Of a DNA stretch of 64,000 nt, positions 1 through 8,686 are shown in pieces (position 1 is the first letter of the stretch; each line of letters starts with the position of its first letter). A program made the position numbers and the translations under genes. Under the pieces are notes generated by a model. The model saw only the letters and a list, made by a program, of their open reading frames with translations. It did no database searches and was not told where the DNA came from. Source of the stretch: Crenobacter cavernae (GTDB taxonomy: Bacteria > Pseudomonadota > Gammaproteobacteria > Burkholderiales > Chromobacteriaceae); NCBI RefSeq assembly GCF_003355495.1, contig NZ_CP031337.1, forward strand, positions 2,671,001 to 2,735,000, given 5' to 3'.

Positions 1-1
1 C

Positions 2-973
2 GGGGCCGGCGCGGCGATCGTATCCGACGCCGAGGCGGTATTCGGCCAGAGCGACCTCGTGATCAAGGTCAAGGAGCCGCAGCCGGTCGAATGCCGCATG
101 CTGCGCCCGGGTCAGGTGCTTTTCGCCTATCTGCACCTGGCGCCCGACCCGAACCAGGCGACCTTGCTGATGGAGTCGAAGGCGGTGGCGATCGCCTACG
201 AGACCGTCACCGACGAGCGTGGCGGCCTGCCGCTGTTGGCGCCGATGTCCGAGGTCGCCGGTCGCATGGCGATCCAGGCCGGCGCGCACGCGCTCGAGAA
301 GGCGCAGGGCGGGCGCGGCGTGCTGCTGTCTGGCGTGCCGGGCGTGCTGCCGGCGCGCGTGGTGGTGCTCGGCGGCGGCGTGGTCGGCTTGAATGCCGCA
401 CGCACCGCGATGGGGCTGGGCGCCGACGTGATCATCCTCGACAAGTCGCTGCTGCGGTTGAAGGACATCGATAACCTGTTTGGCGGCCGCATCAAGACGC
501 TGTTTTCGAGCCAGAGCCACATCGAGGACGCGATCCGCGACGCCGATCTCGTCGTCGGCGCGGTGCTGGTGCCCGGCGCGGCCGCGCCCAGGCTGGTGTC
601 GCGCAGCATGCTCAAGACGATGAAGGCTGGTGCAGTGCTGGTCGACGTGGCGATCGATCAGGGCGGCTGTTTCGAAACCAGCCGGCCGACCACCCACCAG
701 GAGCCGACCTATATCGTCGACGGCATCGTCCATTACTGCGTCGCGAACATGCCGGGCGGCGTCGCGCGCACCGCGACCCAGGCGCTGACGCACGCGACGC
801 TGCCGTACGCGCTGCTGTTGGCCGACCAGGGGTGGCGCGCCGCATTGACCTCGAACATGTATCTGCGCAACGGTCTGAACGTGTGCCTCGGCAAGATCAC
901 GCATCCGGCGGTCGCCGAAGCGCTCGGCCAGGCTTACGTCGAGCCGCTGGTCGCGCTCGCGCAGGCTGAATAG
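2..973 (+). CDS. ald: Alanine dehydrogenase, 5' end outside window
   Basis: NAD-dependent oxidative deamination of L-alanine to pyruvate and ammonium, cytosolic. The reading frame is open from base 2, so the roughly 50 N-terminal residues lie upstream of the window; 323 residues are visible. VIKVKEPQPVE followed by LAYLH-type sequence (here FAYLHLAPD) is the N-terminal pyruvate-binding region of the Ald family. The Rossmann nucleotide-binding loop GGGVVGLNAARTAMGLGADV lies mid-protein and ends in the usual acidic residue (ILD). An internal GTG at 59 is not the start, because similarity continues upstream of it. The stop is 6 bp before the next gene's Shine-Dalgarno, so a catabolic operon with the downstream amidotransferase is likely. 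Confidence 0.9.
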   Translation, partial: GAGAAIVSDAEAVFGQSDLVIKVKEPQPVECRMLRPGQVLFAYLHLAPDPNQATLLMESKAVAIAYETVTDERGGLPLLAPMSEVAGRMAIQAGAHALEKAQGGRGVLLSGVPGVLPARVVVLGGGVVGLNAARTAMGLGADVIILDKSLLRLKDIDNLFGGRIKTLFSSQSHIEDAIRDADLVVGAVLVPGAAAPRLVSRSMLKTMKAGAVLVDVAIDQGGCFETSRPTTHQEPTYIVDGIVHYCVANMPGGVARTATQALTHATLPYALLLADQGWRAALTSNMYLRNGLNVCLGKITHPAVAEALGQAYVEPLVALAQAE

Positions 974-988
974 GGGAGGATGGCAGCG

Positions 989-1744
989 ATGGCACGGCCG
1001 ATTGTTGGGATTCCCTGCGACATCAAGCAGTTGAGCTCCTTCCCGTTTCATGCGGTGGGCGAGAAGTACATCACGGCGGTTGCCGGCGGCGCCGGCGCCT
1101 TGCCGTGGCTGATTCCGTCGCTCGGCGACTCGGAGCTCCTCGACGAAAGTCTCGGCATGCTCGACGGCATCCTGCTGCCCGGCTCGCCGTCCAACATCCA
1201 GCCGCACTATTACGGCGGGCCGCCCAGCCGCGAGGGCATGTTGCACGACCCGGCACGCGACGCGAGCACGCTGCCGCTGGTGGTGCGCGCGGTCGAGCGC
1301 GGCCTGCCTGTGCTCGGCATCTGCCGCGGCGCGCAGGAGGTCAACGTCGCGCTCGGCGGCGAGCTCTACCAGCATGTGCAGGAGGAGGCCGGTTATTTCG
1401 ATCACCGCGAGAAGACCGATGCGCCGCTCGAGCACCAGTACGGGCCTATCCACCACGTCAGCCTGACGCCGGGCGGGTGGTTGGCCGAATGGGCCGGCGA
1501 GGAGCGTATCGCCGTCAATTCCTTGCACCAGCAGGGGGTGAAGCGGCTGGCGCCCGGCCTGGTGGTCGAGGGGCTGGCCGAAGACGGCCTCGTCGAAGCG
1601 TTCCGCATGGACGCCGCGCGCGGTTTCCTGCTCGCGGTGCAGTGGCATCCGGAATGGCAATACTGGAACAATACGGTGTCGATGGCGATTTTCCGCGCCT
1701 TTGGCGATGCGTGCCGGAGCCACCGCGACAAGCGGTCGGAATAG
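989..1744 (+). CDS. Class I glutamine amidotransferase, gamma-glutamyl-GABA hydrolase-like
   Basis: PuuD-like peptidase C26 protein, 251 residues. The family hydrolyses gamma-glutamyl-GABA to glutamate and GABA in putrescine breakdown. The nucleophile Cys112 sits in GICRGAQEVNVALGG and the catalytic His in QWHPEW near the C-terminus. Two in-frame ATGs exist (980 and 989). The sequence GGGAGG at 974-979 touches the first but is 9 bp from the second, so 989 is preferred. It lies between ald and a PuuA-like glutamine synthetase, which supports a role in gamma-glutamylated amine catabolism. The exact substrate is inferred, as this family also includes hydrolases of other gamma-glutamyl compounds. 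Confidence 0.85.
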   Translation: MARPIVGIPCDIKQLSSFPFHAVGEKYITAVAGGAGALPWLIPSLGDSELLDESLGMLDGILLPGSPSNIQPHYYGGPPSREGMLHDPARDASTLPLVVRAVERGLPVLGICRGAQEVNVALGGELYQHVQEEAGYFDHREKTDAPLEHQYGPIHHVSLTPGGWLAEWAGEERIAVNSLHQQGVKRLAPGLVVEGLAEDGLVEAFRMDAARGFLLAVQWHPEWQYWNNTVSMAIFRAFGDACRSHRDKRSE

Positions 1745-1846
1745 CCGGGGCGGGGAAAGCGAGGAGGGGGGAGACGGGGCGCTTGCATGCCCCGGGTCGC
1801 CATCGGCGTGCGCAAATCCGGCCATCGCTGCAGGGAGGAAGCCGTC

Positions 1847-3181
1847 ATGGCCAACCCGATGTTGGAATGGATGCGGGAGCGCCGCATCACCGAAGTGGAG
1901 TGCATCCTGCCGGATATGGCCGGCGTCGCGCGCGGCAAGATCATTCCGAAGGAAAAATTCGTCGCCGACCCGGAAATGCGCCTGCCCGAGGTGGCGTTGC
2001 TGCAGACGGTGACCGGCGACTTTCCAGACGAGCGCATGCTCGACCTCACCGACCCGGACATGGTGCTCGAGCCGGACCCGAACACCTTGCGTGTCGTGCC
2101 GTGGGCGACCGATCCGACCGCGCAGATCATCTACGACTGTTTCCGCTCCGATGGCGCGCCGGTCGACGTCGCGCCGCGCAACGTGCTGAAGAAGGTGCTC
2201 GACCTCTACGCCGAGCAGGGCTGGGAGCCGGTGCTCGCGCCCGAGATGGAGTTCTACCTCGTCGCGCCGAACCCCGACCCCGACGTGCCGCTGTCACCCC
2301 CGCTGGGAAGGACAGGCCGCGCCGAATTCGGCCGGCGCTCGTACGCGATCGATGCGGTCAACGAGTTCGACCCGCTGTTCGAGGACATCTACGACTACTG
2401 CTACGCACAGGAACTCGAGGTCGACACGCTGATCCATGAGGTCGGCACCGCGCAGATGGAGATCAACTTCCTGCACGGCAACCCGCTCGACTTGGCCGAC
2501 CAGGTGTTCCTGTTCAAGCGCACCGTGCGCGAGGCGGCGTTCCGCCACAATATGTACGCGACCTTCATGGCCAAGCCGATGGAGAACGAACCCGGTAGCG
2601 CGATGCACATGCACCAGAACGTGCTCGATCGCGCCACCGGCCGCAACATCTTCACCCTCGACGACGGCAACCCGGCGCCACCGTTCTTCCACTACCTCGG
2701 CGGCCTGCAGACCTTCCTGCCCGAAGGCATGCCGTTCTTCGCGCCGTACGTGAATTCGTTGAGGCGCCTGTCGCGCTACACCGCCGCACCGATCAACGTG
2801 CAGTGGGGTTACGACAACCGCACCGTCGGCTTCCGCATCCCGCACTCTTCGCCGGAGAGTCGACGCATCGAGAACCGCGTCGCCGGCGTCGACGTGAATC
2901 CCTACCTGGCGATGGCGGCGACGCTCGCCTGCGGCTACCTCGGCATGGTGAGAAAGATCGCCTGTACCGACCCGATGCAGAACAATGCCTATGAGCTGCC
3001 CTACCAGTTTCCGTACAGCACCGACGACGCGCTCGAGGTGCTGTCCGGCAGCGAGGCGCTGGCCAGCGTGCTCGGCCGACGTTTCGTCGACATGTACGTC
3101 GCGCTCAAGGAAAAGGAATTTGCCGAATACTTCCGCGTGATCAGCCCGTGGGAGCGCAAGTATCTGTTGCTGCACGTTTAA
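1847..3181 (+). CDS. Glutamine synthetase family protein (PuuA-like)
   Basis: Type III/PuuA-class ligase, 444 residues, likely gamma-glutamylating an amine such as putrescine at the expense of ATP rather than making glutamine. The start ATG at 1847 follows AGGGAGGA at good spacing; an in-frame ATG at 1787 would add 20 basic residues and is not favoured. Catalytic-domain hallmarks are EMEFYLV, the glutamate-rich IHEVGTAQMEINF, the ATP-site histidines HMHQN and the NRTVGFRIP segment. It is the same strand and about 100 bp after the PuuD-like gene; the two form the synthetase/hydrolase pair of the glutamylated polyamine route. The amine substrate cannot be read from sequence. Confidence 0.85.
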   Translation: MANPMLEWMRERRITEVECILPDMAGVARGKIIPKEKFVADPEMRLPEVALLQTVTGDFPDERMLDLTDPDMVLEPDPNTLRVVPWATDPTAQIIYDCFRSDGAPVDVAPRNVLKKVLDLYAEQGWEPVLAPEMEFYLVAPNPDPDVPLSPPLGRTGRAEFGRRSYAIDAVNEFDPLFEDIYDYCYAQELEVDTLIHEVGTAQMEINFLHGNPLDLADQVFLFKRTVREAAFRHNMYATFMAKPMENEPGSAMHMHQNVLDRATGRNIFTLDDGNPAPPFFHYLGGLQTFLPEGMPFFAPYVNSLRRLSRYTAAPINVQWGYDNRTVGFRIPHSSPESRRIENRVAGVDVNPYLAMAATLACGYLGMVRKIACTDPMQNNAYELPYQFPYSTDDALEVLSGSEALASVLGRRFVDMYVALKEKEFAEYFRVISPWERKYLLLHV

Positions 3182-3189
3182 AATCGGCG

Positions 3190-3198
3190 CTCGGCCAA
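3190..3198 (-). repeat. Solitary DUS-like 9-mer, intergenic
   Basis: CTCGGCCAA, the complement of TTGGCCGAG, lies just after the glutamine synthetase stop and 150 bp before motA. Confidence 0.6.
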
Positions 3199-3238
3199 CG
3201 TTGTCGTCCAGGCCGGATATTGTCGGACACGGAGGGTC

Positions 3239-3268
3239 ATGCCCGGCGCTTTGCGTCGGGCATATCTT
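3239..3268 (+). terminator. Possible terminator after glutamine synthetase gene
   Basis: ATGCCCG (3239-3245) pairs with CGGGCAT (3257-3263) across an 11-base loop and is followed by a weak T stretch. It separates the amine-catabolism genes from motA. The poor T-run keeps confidence low, and the same bases could instead hold a motA promoter (TTGCGT at 3251, TACAAT at 3272, spacing short at 15). Confidence 0.35.
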
Positions 3269-3340
3269 TGCTACAATCATGCCCCAATCGCTACTCGAAG
3301 CGGCCGTGGCGGCCGGCTTCAACCACACAGGATCGGATGC

Positions 3341-4201
3341 ATGTTTGTCGGGATCGGTTATCTCATTATTCTCGCAGCGGTTCTCGGGGGCTTCGCGATG
3401 GCTGGTGGCCATCTGGCGTCCCTGTTCCAGCCGGTCGAAATCCTGATGATCGGCGGCGCTGCCGTCGGCGCCTTCGTCGTCGCCAACGGCGGTACGCCGC
3501 TCAAGGCGACGCTCAAGGCGCTGCCGACCGTCTTCAAGGGAAGCAAGTACAACAAGGCGATCTACCTGGAGCTGTTCGCCCTGCTGTTCGAACTGTTGTC
3601 CAAGGTGCGCAAGGAAGGCCTGATGTCGATCGAAGCCGACGTCGAGGAGCCCGCGAACAGCCCGATCTTCGCCAAGTACCCGACCCTCCTTGCCGACCAC
3701 CACGTCGTCGAATTCATCACCGACTACCTGCGTCTGATGGTCGGCGGCAACCTGAACGCGTTCGAGATCGAGAACCTGATGGACGTCGAGATCGAAACGC
3801 ATCACCACGAGGGCGAGGTGCCGGTGACCGCGGTCAAGGGCTTGGCCGAGGGCCTGCCGGCCTTCGGTATCGTCGCGGCGGTGATGGGCGTCGTGCACAC
3901 GATGGAGTCGGTCGGCATCCCACCGTCCGAGTTGGGCATGCTGATCGCGGCGGCGCTGGTCGGTACCTTCCTCGGGATTCTGCTCGCCTACGGTTTCGTC
4001 GGGCCGCTGGCCAACATCCTCGAACATCGCCTCGCCGACAGCACCCGCGTCTTCCAGACGGTCAAGGTGACCTTGCTCGCCAGCCTGAACGGCTACGCGC
4101 CGCAGGTAGCGGTCGAATTCGGCCGCAAGGTGCTCGCCTCGCACGACCGTCCATCGTTCAAGGAACTCGAGGACCACGTCAAGCAGGCCAAGGGCAAGTA
4201 A
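3341..4201 (+). CDS. motA: Flagellar motor stator protein MotA
   Basis: Inner-membrane stator subunit that, with MotB, conducts ions to drive flagellar rotation. It has 286 residues, close to the usual 285-295. The start at 3341 (MFVGIGYLII) is chosen because it begins the first membrane helix; an upstream in-frame ATG at 3239 has no family similarity. Four hydrophobic segments are visible: two N-terminal, and two after the cytoplasmic loop (FGIVAAVMGVVHTME and LGMLIAAALVGTFLGILLAY). The acidic/basic cytoplasmic loop contains the EVPVTAVKGLAEGLPAFG region. Its stop directly abuts the motB ATG. It carries one DUS-like 9-mer at 3842-3850, read as Leu-Ala-Glu. Confidence 0.95.
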   Translation: MFVGIGYLIILAAVLGGFAMAGGHLASLFQPVEILMIGGAAVGAFVVANGGTPLKATLKALPTVFKGSKYNKAIYLELFALLFELLSKVRKEGLMSIEADVEEPANSPIFAKYPTLLADHHVVEFITDYLRLMVGGNLNAFEIENLMDVEIETHHHEGEVPVTAVKGLAEGLPAFGIVAAVMGVVHTMESVGIPPSELGMLIAAALVGTFLGILLAYGFVGPLANILEHRLADSTRVFQTVKVTLLASLNGYAPQVAVEFGRKVLASHDRPSFKELEDHVKQAKGK

Positions 4202-5089
4202 ATGGCAGACGAATCGCAACGCCCCATCATCGTCAAACGCATCAAGAAGGGCGGGCACGGCCACCACGGTGGCGCGTGGAAGATCGCCTACGCCGACTTC
4301 GTGACGGCGATGATGGCGTTCTTCCTCTTGATGTGGCTCTTGGGCTCGGTCTCGCAGGGCGACCTTAACGGCATCTCCGAATACTTCCGCACGCCACTGA
4401 AGGTCGCGCTCGCTGGCGGCAGCGGCAGTGGCGACGCCAACGCGATCATCAAGGGCGGCGGCCAGGACCTGACGCGAAAGAGCGGTCAGGTCACCAAGTT
4501 GCCGGAGCAGGAAAAGCAGCTCGAGAAGCAGAGGCTGACCCGCCTGCAGCAGAAGTTGCGCGCGCAACTCGAAAACAGCCCGATCTTCAAGGACTACAAG
4601 AACCAGCTCAGGCTCGAGATGACGCCGGACGGCCTGCAGGTCCAGATCATCGACGAGCAGAACCGCCCGATGTTCGATACCGGCAGCTACCAGCTGCTGT
4701 CGCACACGCAGATCATCCTGCGCGAACTGGGCCGTGAGCTGAACGACGTGCCAAACCGCATCAGCGTATCCGGTCACACCGACGCCAAGCCGTTCTCGCG
4801 CGGCCAGGGCGGTTACAGCAACTGGGAACTGTCGGCCGACCGCGCGAACGCCGCGCGCCGCGAACTCTTGGCCGGCGGCATGCTCGGCGAGAAGATCCTG
4901 CGCGTCGTCGGTCTCGCCGCCGCCGACCCGCTCAACCGCCAGAACGTGTTCAGCTCGGAAAACCGTCGCATCGCGATCGTCGTGTTGAACAAGGAAACCG
5001 AGGCCGCCATCCTCAGGGACGGCGTGCAACAGCAGGAAAGCACGGCACCTGCCGCCGCCCCGCTGGAGCCTGTGGTATCCCAACCTTAA
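4202..5089 (+). CDS. motB: Flagellar motor stator protein MotB
   Basis: Peptidoglycan-anchored stator subunit, 295 residues. A basic N-terminus with KKGGHGHHGGAWKIAYADF leads into one membrane helix (about residues 30-52). The ion-carrying aspartate of the family is present at Asp32 (YADFVTAMMAFFLLMW). The plug/linker is charged and helical, and the OmpA-like peptidoglycan-binding domain spans roughly residues 150-265 (SVSGHTDAKPF, NWELSADRANAARREL). The C-terminal tail is Ala/Pro-rich. It is translationally coupled to motA with no intergenic base. Only the stator pair lies in the window; no other flagellar gene is present. Confidence 0.95.
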   Translation: MADESQRPIIVKRIKKGGHGHHGGAWKIAYADFVTAMMAFFLLMWLLGSVSQGDLNGISEYFRTPLKVALAGGSGSGDANAIIKGGGQDLTRKSGQVTKLPEQEKQLEKQRLTRLQQKLRAQLENSPIFKDYKNQLRLEMTPDGLQVQIIDEQNRPMFDTGSYQLLSHTQIILRELGRELNDVPNRISVSGHTDAKPFSRGQGGYSNWELSADRANAARRELLAGGMLGEKILRVVGLAAADPLNRQNVFSSENRRIAIVVLNKETEAAILRDGVQQQESTAPAAAPLEPVVSQP

Positions 5090-5094
5090 CGCCC

Positions 5095-5838
5095 ATGCTG
5101 CGCCTGCTGCGCCACGCACTGATCCAGCTCGCCGCCGGCGTACTCGCCTGGCTGTGGGTCGCGCCGCTCGCGGCGCCGGCCGCGTGGGCGCTGCTCGCTG
5201 CAGGGTTCGCGTTCGGGTTCGCGCTGGTGTCGCGCGTGCCGTCGCCGGGCCGCTGGCTGCACCTGGCGTTCTGGCCGCTGGCTTCGCTGGCGCTGTCCGC
5301 CGGGCTGCCGCCTTGGGCCTACCTCGTCGCCTTGATCGTCACCGTTGGTCTTGGTCGCAACGCGCTGTACGAACGCGTGCCGCTCTACCGCTCCAACCAG
5401 CGCGTCGCCGAAAGGTTGGCCGAGCTCCTGCCGCAAGGCGCGACGCTGCTCGAGGCCGGCTGCGGCGACGCGCGTCTCGCGCTAACGCTCTCCCGACTGC
5501 GCCCCGACCTCGTCATTACCGGTGTCGAGAACGCGTGGCTGACCTGGTCGTGGGCTAAATGGCGCTGGCTGTACGCCGGCCGTCCGGCGAATGTGACGAT
5601 CCGTTTCGGCAGTCTGTGGCGTGAGCGCTGGGGCGGCTACCAGGCCGTCTACGTCTTCCTGTCGCCGGCGCCGATGCCGCGCGTGTGGCAACAGTTCCGG
5701 CAGGACGCCGCGCCCGGCGCCCTGCTCATCAGTAACAGTTTCACCGTGCCTGGCGTGCCAGCGGATCAGACCCTGCCTCTGGGCGGACCGCGGCAACAGG
5801 CGCTTTATTTGTGGCGCCATCCCCATGGAGCTTGCTGA
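5095..5838 (+). CDS. Membrane-anchored class I SAM-dependent methyltransferase-like protein
   Basis: 247 residues. The first 85 or so are hydrophobic and form two or three membrane segments (alanine/leucine/tryptophan-rich up to LVALIVTVGLG). The soluble part holds a class I SAM-binding motif, LLEAGCGDARLALTLS, followed by ITGVENAWLTW as the acidic post-beta2 position. The substrate is unknown. Similar proteins are annotated only as membrane or class I methyltransferases. The gene starts 5 bp after motB, and its last 14 bases overlap the next gene, so it is probably cotranscribed with motAB or with the HDOD gene. Confidence 0.7.
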   Translation: MLRLLRHALIQLAAGVLAWLWVAPLAAPAAWALLAAGFAFGFALVSRVPSPGRWLHLAFWPLASLALSAGLPPWAYLVALIVTVGLGRNALYERVPLYRSNQRVAERLAELLPQGATLLEAGCGDARLALTLSRLRPDLVITGVENAWLTWSWAKWRWLYAGRPANVTIRFGSLWRERWGGYQAVYVFLSPAPMPRVWQQFRQDAAPGALLISNSFTVPGVPADQTLPLGGPRQQALYLWRHPHGAC

Positions 5839-7153
5839 CTGGTTTTCCTCCGTCGCCGCGCGGCGCTGGCCCGTCCTGCCCGGCACGCAGGCCGAGCTCG
5901 CCCAACTGCGCGCGCGCAATGTCGACCTGATCCATTTCTCCGATCTGGCCAACCTGTGCCTGTCCGACCCGCTGCTCTTGTTCGACTTGTTGCGCGTACT
6001 CGGCCAATCCGCCGCGATGCAGCGCAACGAGAGCACGCCTACCGTCGAGCAGATGCTGATGCTGGTCGGGCTCGAAGGCTCGATCCGCCGGCTCGGCCCG
6101 CTGCCGGCCTTGCGCCCGTCGCGTGGCGTGGTCGACGCCGAAACTTTCGAGGCGGTCGGCGACTGGCTCGCGCGCGGCCGCGTCGCTGCGCTGGTCGTCA
6201 AGGAATGGCTGTCGATCGCGAACGAGCCCAAGGTCGAAGACGCTTTCGTCGCCGCGCTGGTCTACAACCTGCCGGCCTGCTTCTATCTGCTGCAGCGCAA
6301 CGCTGTCCCCGACCCGCCCTTGTTGCAGGCGGTGTCGGCCGCCTATGGCGTCGACTACCCGAAGCTGCTCGAGGCGTTCGCGCGGGCGATGCCGCTGCCG
6401 CCGGGCCTGTCCGCGATGTTCGGCGCCGGCGGCGGCCATGACGCGCGGCGTCGCCAGGTGCTGCGCCTCGCGGTCGCGACCGCGAACGGGCTCGAGCACG
6501 GCTGGTGGCGGCCGCAGTTCGTCGCCGGCATCGACGCGGCGGCGCGGCTGGTCGGCAGCGACTTCGACACGCTGTATTCGGTCGTCGTCCAGGCGGCGCT
6601 GTCGGTCGGCCGCCACCCGCGTGCTCCGGCCTATGCCTACCCGGCGCGCTACCTGGCGATGCTCGAGGGCGACACGCGCCGCACGAAGATGCGCGAAGTC
6701 GCGAGCCTCGCGCGCGTCGACGATCTCGACGCGGCCTTGCGCGAGGCTATCCGCGCCCTCGCCAACGAACTCAAGTTCGAGCGCGTGATGTACTGGCGCT
6801 TCGACGCGGGGCAGAACGCGCTGCGCCTGAAGTACCAGATCGGCGTCGCTGCCGAGCACCCGCTCAAGCGCCTCGCGATCGACCTTGCGGCCGGCAGCTT
6901 CTTCGCCTTGCTGAGCTCGCGCCCGCAGAGCTTTCACGCACCGCTGGCGGCGCGCGCCCGGCTCGCGGAAAAATACCCGGACGCTTTCTTTTCCACCGTC
7001 GATGCGACCGAGTTCGCGGTGATGACCGTGTTCGCCGGCGACACGCTCGCCGGCGTGTTTTACGTCGACAATGTAAACAGCGGCCGTCCGATAGCCGACG
7101 ACCACTACCTGCGCTTCAAGACGCTGATCGCCCAGACCTCCCGCCATGCCTGA
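5825..7153 (+). CDS. HDOD domain protein with C-terminal GAF-like region
   Basis: 442 residues. The N-terminal half resembles HDOD output domains: an LPGTQAELAQLR start, LANLCLSDPLLLFDLLRVLGQSA and EQMLMLVGLEGSIRRLG. The HD-type metal residues are not obviously conserved, as is normal for HDOD. The C-terminal third (about residues 305-440), with ALREAIRALANELKFERVMYWRFD and later VFAGDTLAGVFYVDN, looks like a GAF sensory domain. HDOD proteins usually act in signalling or motility regulation, and the position behind motAB fits that; this role is an inference. It overlaps the upstream methyltransferase by 14 bp and the downstream RNA methyltransferase by 8 bp. Confidence 0.7.
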   Translation: MELADWFSSVAARRWPVLPGTQAELAQLRARNVDLIHFSDLANLCLSDPLLLFDLLRVLGQSAAMQRNESTPTVEQMLMLVGLEGSIRRLGPLPALRPSRGVVDAETFEAVGDWLARGRVAALVVKEWLSIANEPKVEDAFVAALVYNLPACFYLLQRNAVPDPPLLQAVSAAYGVDYPKLLEAFARAMPLPPGLSAMFGAGGGHDARRRQVLRLAVATANGLEHGWWRPQFVAGIDAAARLVGSDFDTLYSVVVQAALSVGRHPRAPAYAYPARYLAMLEGDTRRTKMREVASLARVDDLDAALREAIRALANELKFERVMYWRFDAGQNALRLKYQIGVAAEHPLKRLAIDLAAGSFFALLSSRPQSFHAPLAARARLAEKYPDAFFSTVDATEFAVMTVFAGDTLAGVFYVDNVNSGRPIADDHYLRFKTLIAQTSRHA

Positions 7154-7946
7154 TTTCGACCGCCTCAAGCTCCTCAGCTCGGCCCACAACGACACGGTCA
7201 AGCAACTGTCGCGACTGATCGACAGCGCGCGCGAGCGCCGCCGCGCCGGCCTGATGCTGCTCGAAGGGATTCATCTGATCGACGCCGCGCTCGCGGCCGG
7301 CCACAAGCCGCAGGTCGTGTACGTGAACCCGGCTGCCGAACACCATCTCGAGCTGCGCGCCTTGCTTTCGCGGCTAGCCTGTCCGGGCTACCTCGTTGCC
7401 GAGGGGGCGCTCTCGCGCGTCACCAGCCTCGCGAGCGCGCCGGAGATCCTTGCTGTCGTGCCGCGGCCCGAGCCCAACTGGACGAAAGCGCCCGAGTGCG
7501 CCGTGCTGCTCGAAGACCTGCAGGACCCGGGCAACCTCGGCACCATATTGCGCGGCGCCGCCGCGGCGGGCGCCGCCGCGGTGTATCTGTCCAAGGGCTG
7601 CGCCGACGTGTTCTCACCCAAGGTGCTGCGCGCGGGCATGGGCGCGCACTTCGCGCTCGAGATCTTTGAGGACGCCGACCTCGCCGCCGTGCTCGACGCG
7701 TTTGCCGGCACCAAGGTCGTGACCGCGCTCGACGGCGCGGTGTCGCTCTACACGGTCGACCTCACGGGCCCGACGGCCTTCGTATTCGGCAACGAGGGCG
7801 CAGGCGTGTCGCCCTCGTTGCAGGCGCTGGCGCCGGCACGCGTGAAGATCCCTATGCCCGGCTCGGCCGAGTCGCTCAACGTCGCGATGGCGGCGACGGT
7901 ATGCCTGTTCGAACGGGTGCGGCAGCGCGAAGCGGCCGCCGGCTAA
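7146..7946 (+). CDS. RNA 2'-O-ribose methyltransferase, SpoU/TrmH family
   Basis: 266 residues. A short N-terminal substrate-binding part (LLEGIHLIDAALAAGH) is followed by the SPOUT knotted domain. Its three motifs are visible: LEDLQDPGNLGTILRGAAAA (motif 1), FGNEGAGVSPSL (motif 2) and IPMPGSAESLNVAMAATVCLFE (motif 3). It is expected to methylate a ribose in rRNA or tRNA with S-adenosylmethionine. The exact nucleotide cannot be assigned, and RlmB-like or TsnR-like are both possible. It overlaps the HDOD gene by 8 bp. Confidence 0.85.
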   Translation: MPDFDRLKLLSSAHNDTVKQLSRLIDSARERRRAGLMLLEGIHLIDAALAAGHKPQVVYVNPAAEHHLELRALLSRLACPGYLVAEGALSRVTSLASAPEILAVVPRPEPNWTKAPECAVLLEDLQDPGNLGTILRGAAAAGAAAVYLSKGCADVFSPKVLRAGMGAHFALEIFEDADLAAVLDAFAGTKVVTALDGAVSLYTVDLTGPTAFVFGNEGAGVSPSLQALAPARVKIPMPGSAESLNVAMAATVCLFERVRQREAAAG

Positions 7947-7992
7947 ACACCGTTGATTGTTGAGGGGCTGAACAAGTGGACCGCCCGGGTGA

Positions 7993-8030
7993 TAAAAAAG
8001 GTTGGCCGAGCATTGGAACGCTCGGCCAAT
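7993..8030 (-). terminator. Terminator from paired DUS-like repeats, after mscS-tetR
   Basis: TTGGCCGAGC (8002-8011) and GCTCGGCCAA (8020-8029) form a 10-bp inverted repeat with an 8-base loop. The A-run at 7994-7999 becomes a T-run on the minus strand, so it should stop transcription of the leftward mscS-tetR operon. Confidence 0.75.
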
Positions 8031-8047
8031 TGTGTGGGCGTGATGAT

Positions 8048-8686
8048 TCAGTCGACGTAACGCGCGGAGAGCGATGTGAAGGTCGGCAGGAAGTCGGGTT
8101 GCACGTAAGGCTTCAGCAGCGACAACACTTGGCGCACGCCGCGGCGGCTGTCGGCCTCGGTGATCGGCTCGCCAGGGTGCGCGGTCTGTTCGAACGCGAA
8201 CCAGAACTTCACCACCAGCCAGATGTTGAGCGTCACCGGTTCGATGTCGGCCTCGTCCATCTTCAGGAGGCCCATCCGGATGAATTCGCGGAAGTGGCCG
8301 GCGAGGATGCCCTTCAGCTCGGTGTGCACGAACTGGTGGTAGTCCTGCTGCAGCTGTGCGTTGCGCGCGAGCATGCCCGGCAGGTCGTAGAACATGAAGC
8401 GGAAGCGCCACATCGCGTCGAACGCGGTGTCCAGATAGTTGACCAGGTCGTCGACCGACAGCGCCTGGCCTTCGGCCACCGCCAGCCGCGCGGAGATGAA
8501 GCCCCGGTACTGGCGGAATATCTGGTAGACGATCTCTTCCTTGTTGCGGAAGTGGTAGTACAGATTGCCCGGGCTGATGCCCAGGTGCGCCGAGATGTGG
8601 TTGGTGGTGATGTTGCGTTCGCCGTGCTCGTTGAACAGCTTGAGGCTCTCTTCGACGATGCGGTCGTAGGTCTTGATGCGGCTCAT
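8048..8686 (-). CDS. TetR family transcriptional regulator
   Basis: 212 residues. The N-terminal TetR HTH is clear: RIVEESLKLFNEHGERNITTNHISAHLGISPGNLYYHFRNKEEI. The ligand domain is helical and not informative about its effector. Its ATG overlaps the stop of the mscS-type gene in an ATGA arrangement, so it is cotranscribed and translationally coupled with the channel. Similar long TetR proteins with this YYHFRNKEEIVYQIFRQYR signature are often found near lipid or membrane stress genes, but the target here is unknown. Confidence 0.85.
   Translation of the reverse strand: MSRIKTYDRIVEESLKLFNEHGERNITTNHISAHLGISPGNLYYHFRNKEEIVYQIFRQYRGFISARLAVAEGQALSVDDLVNYLDTAFDAMWRFRFMFYDLPGMLARNAQLQQDYHQFVHTELKGILAGHFREFIRMGLLKMDEADIEPVTLNIWLVVKFWFAFEQTAHPGEPITEADSRRGVRQVLSLLKPYVQPDFLPTFTSLSARYVD

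Noticed and set aside
2294..5119. A 941-codon open frame on the minus strand
   Set aside because: It is antisense to glutamine synthetase, motA and motB, which have clear motifs. Long antisense frames are expected at this GC content, and the translation is Arg/Val/Asp/His-rich with no domain.
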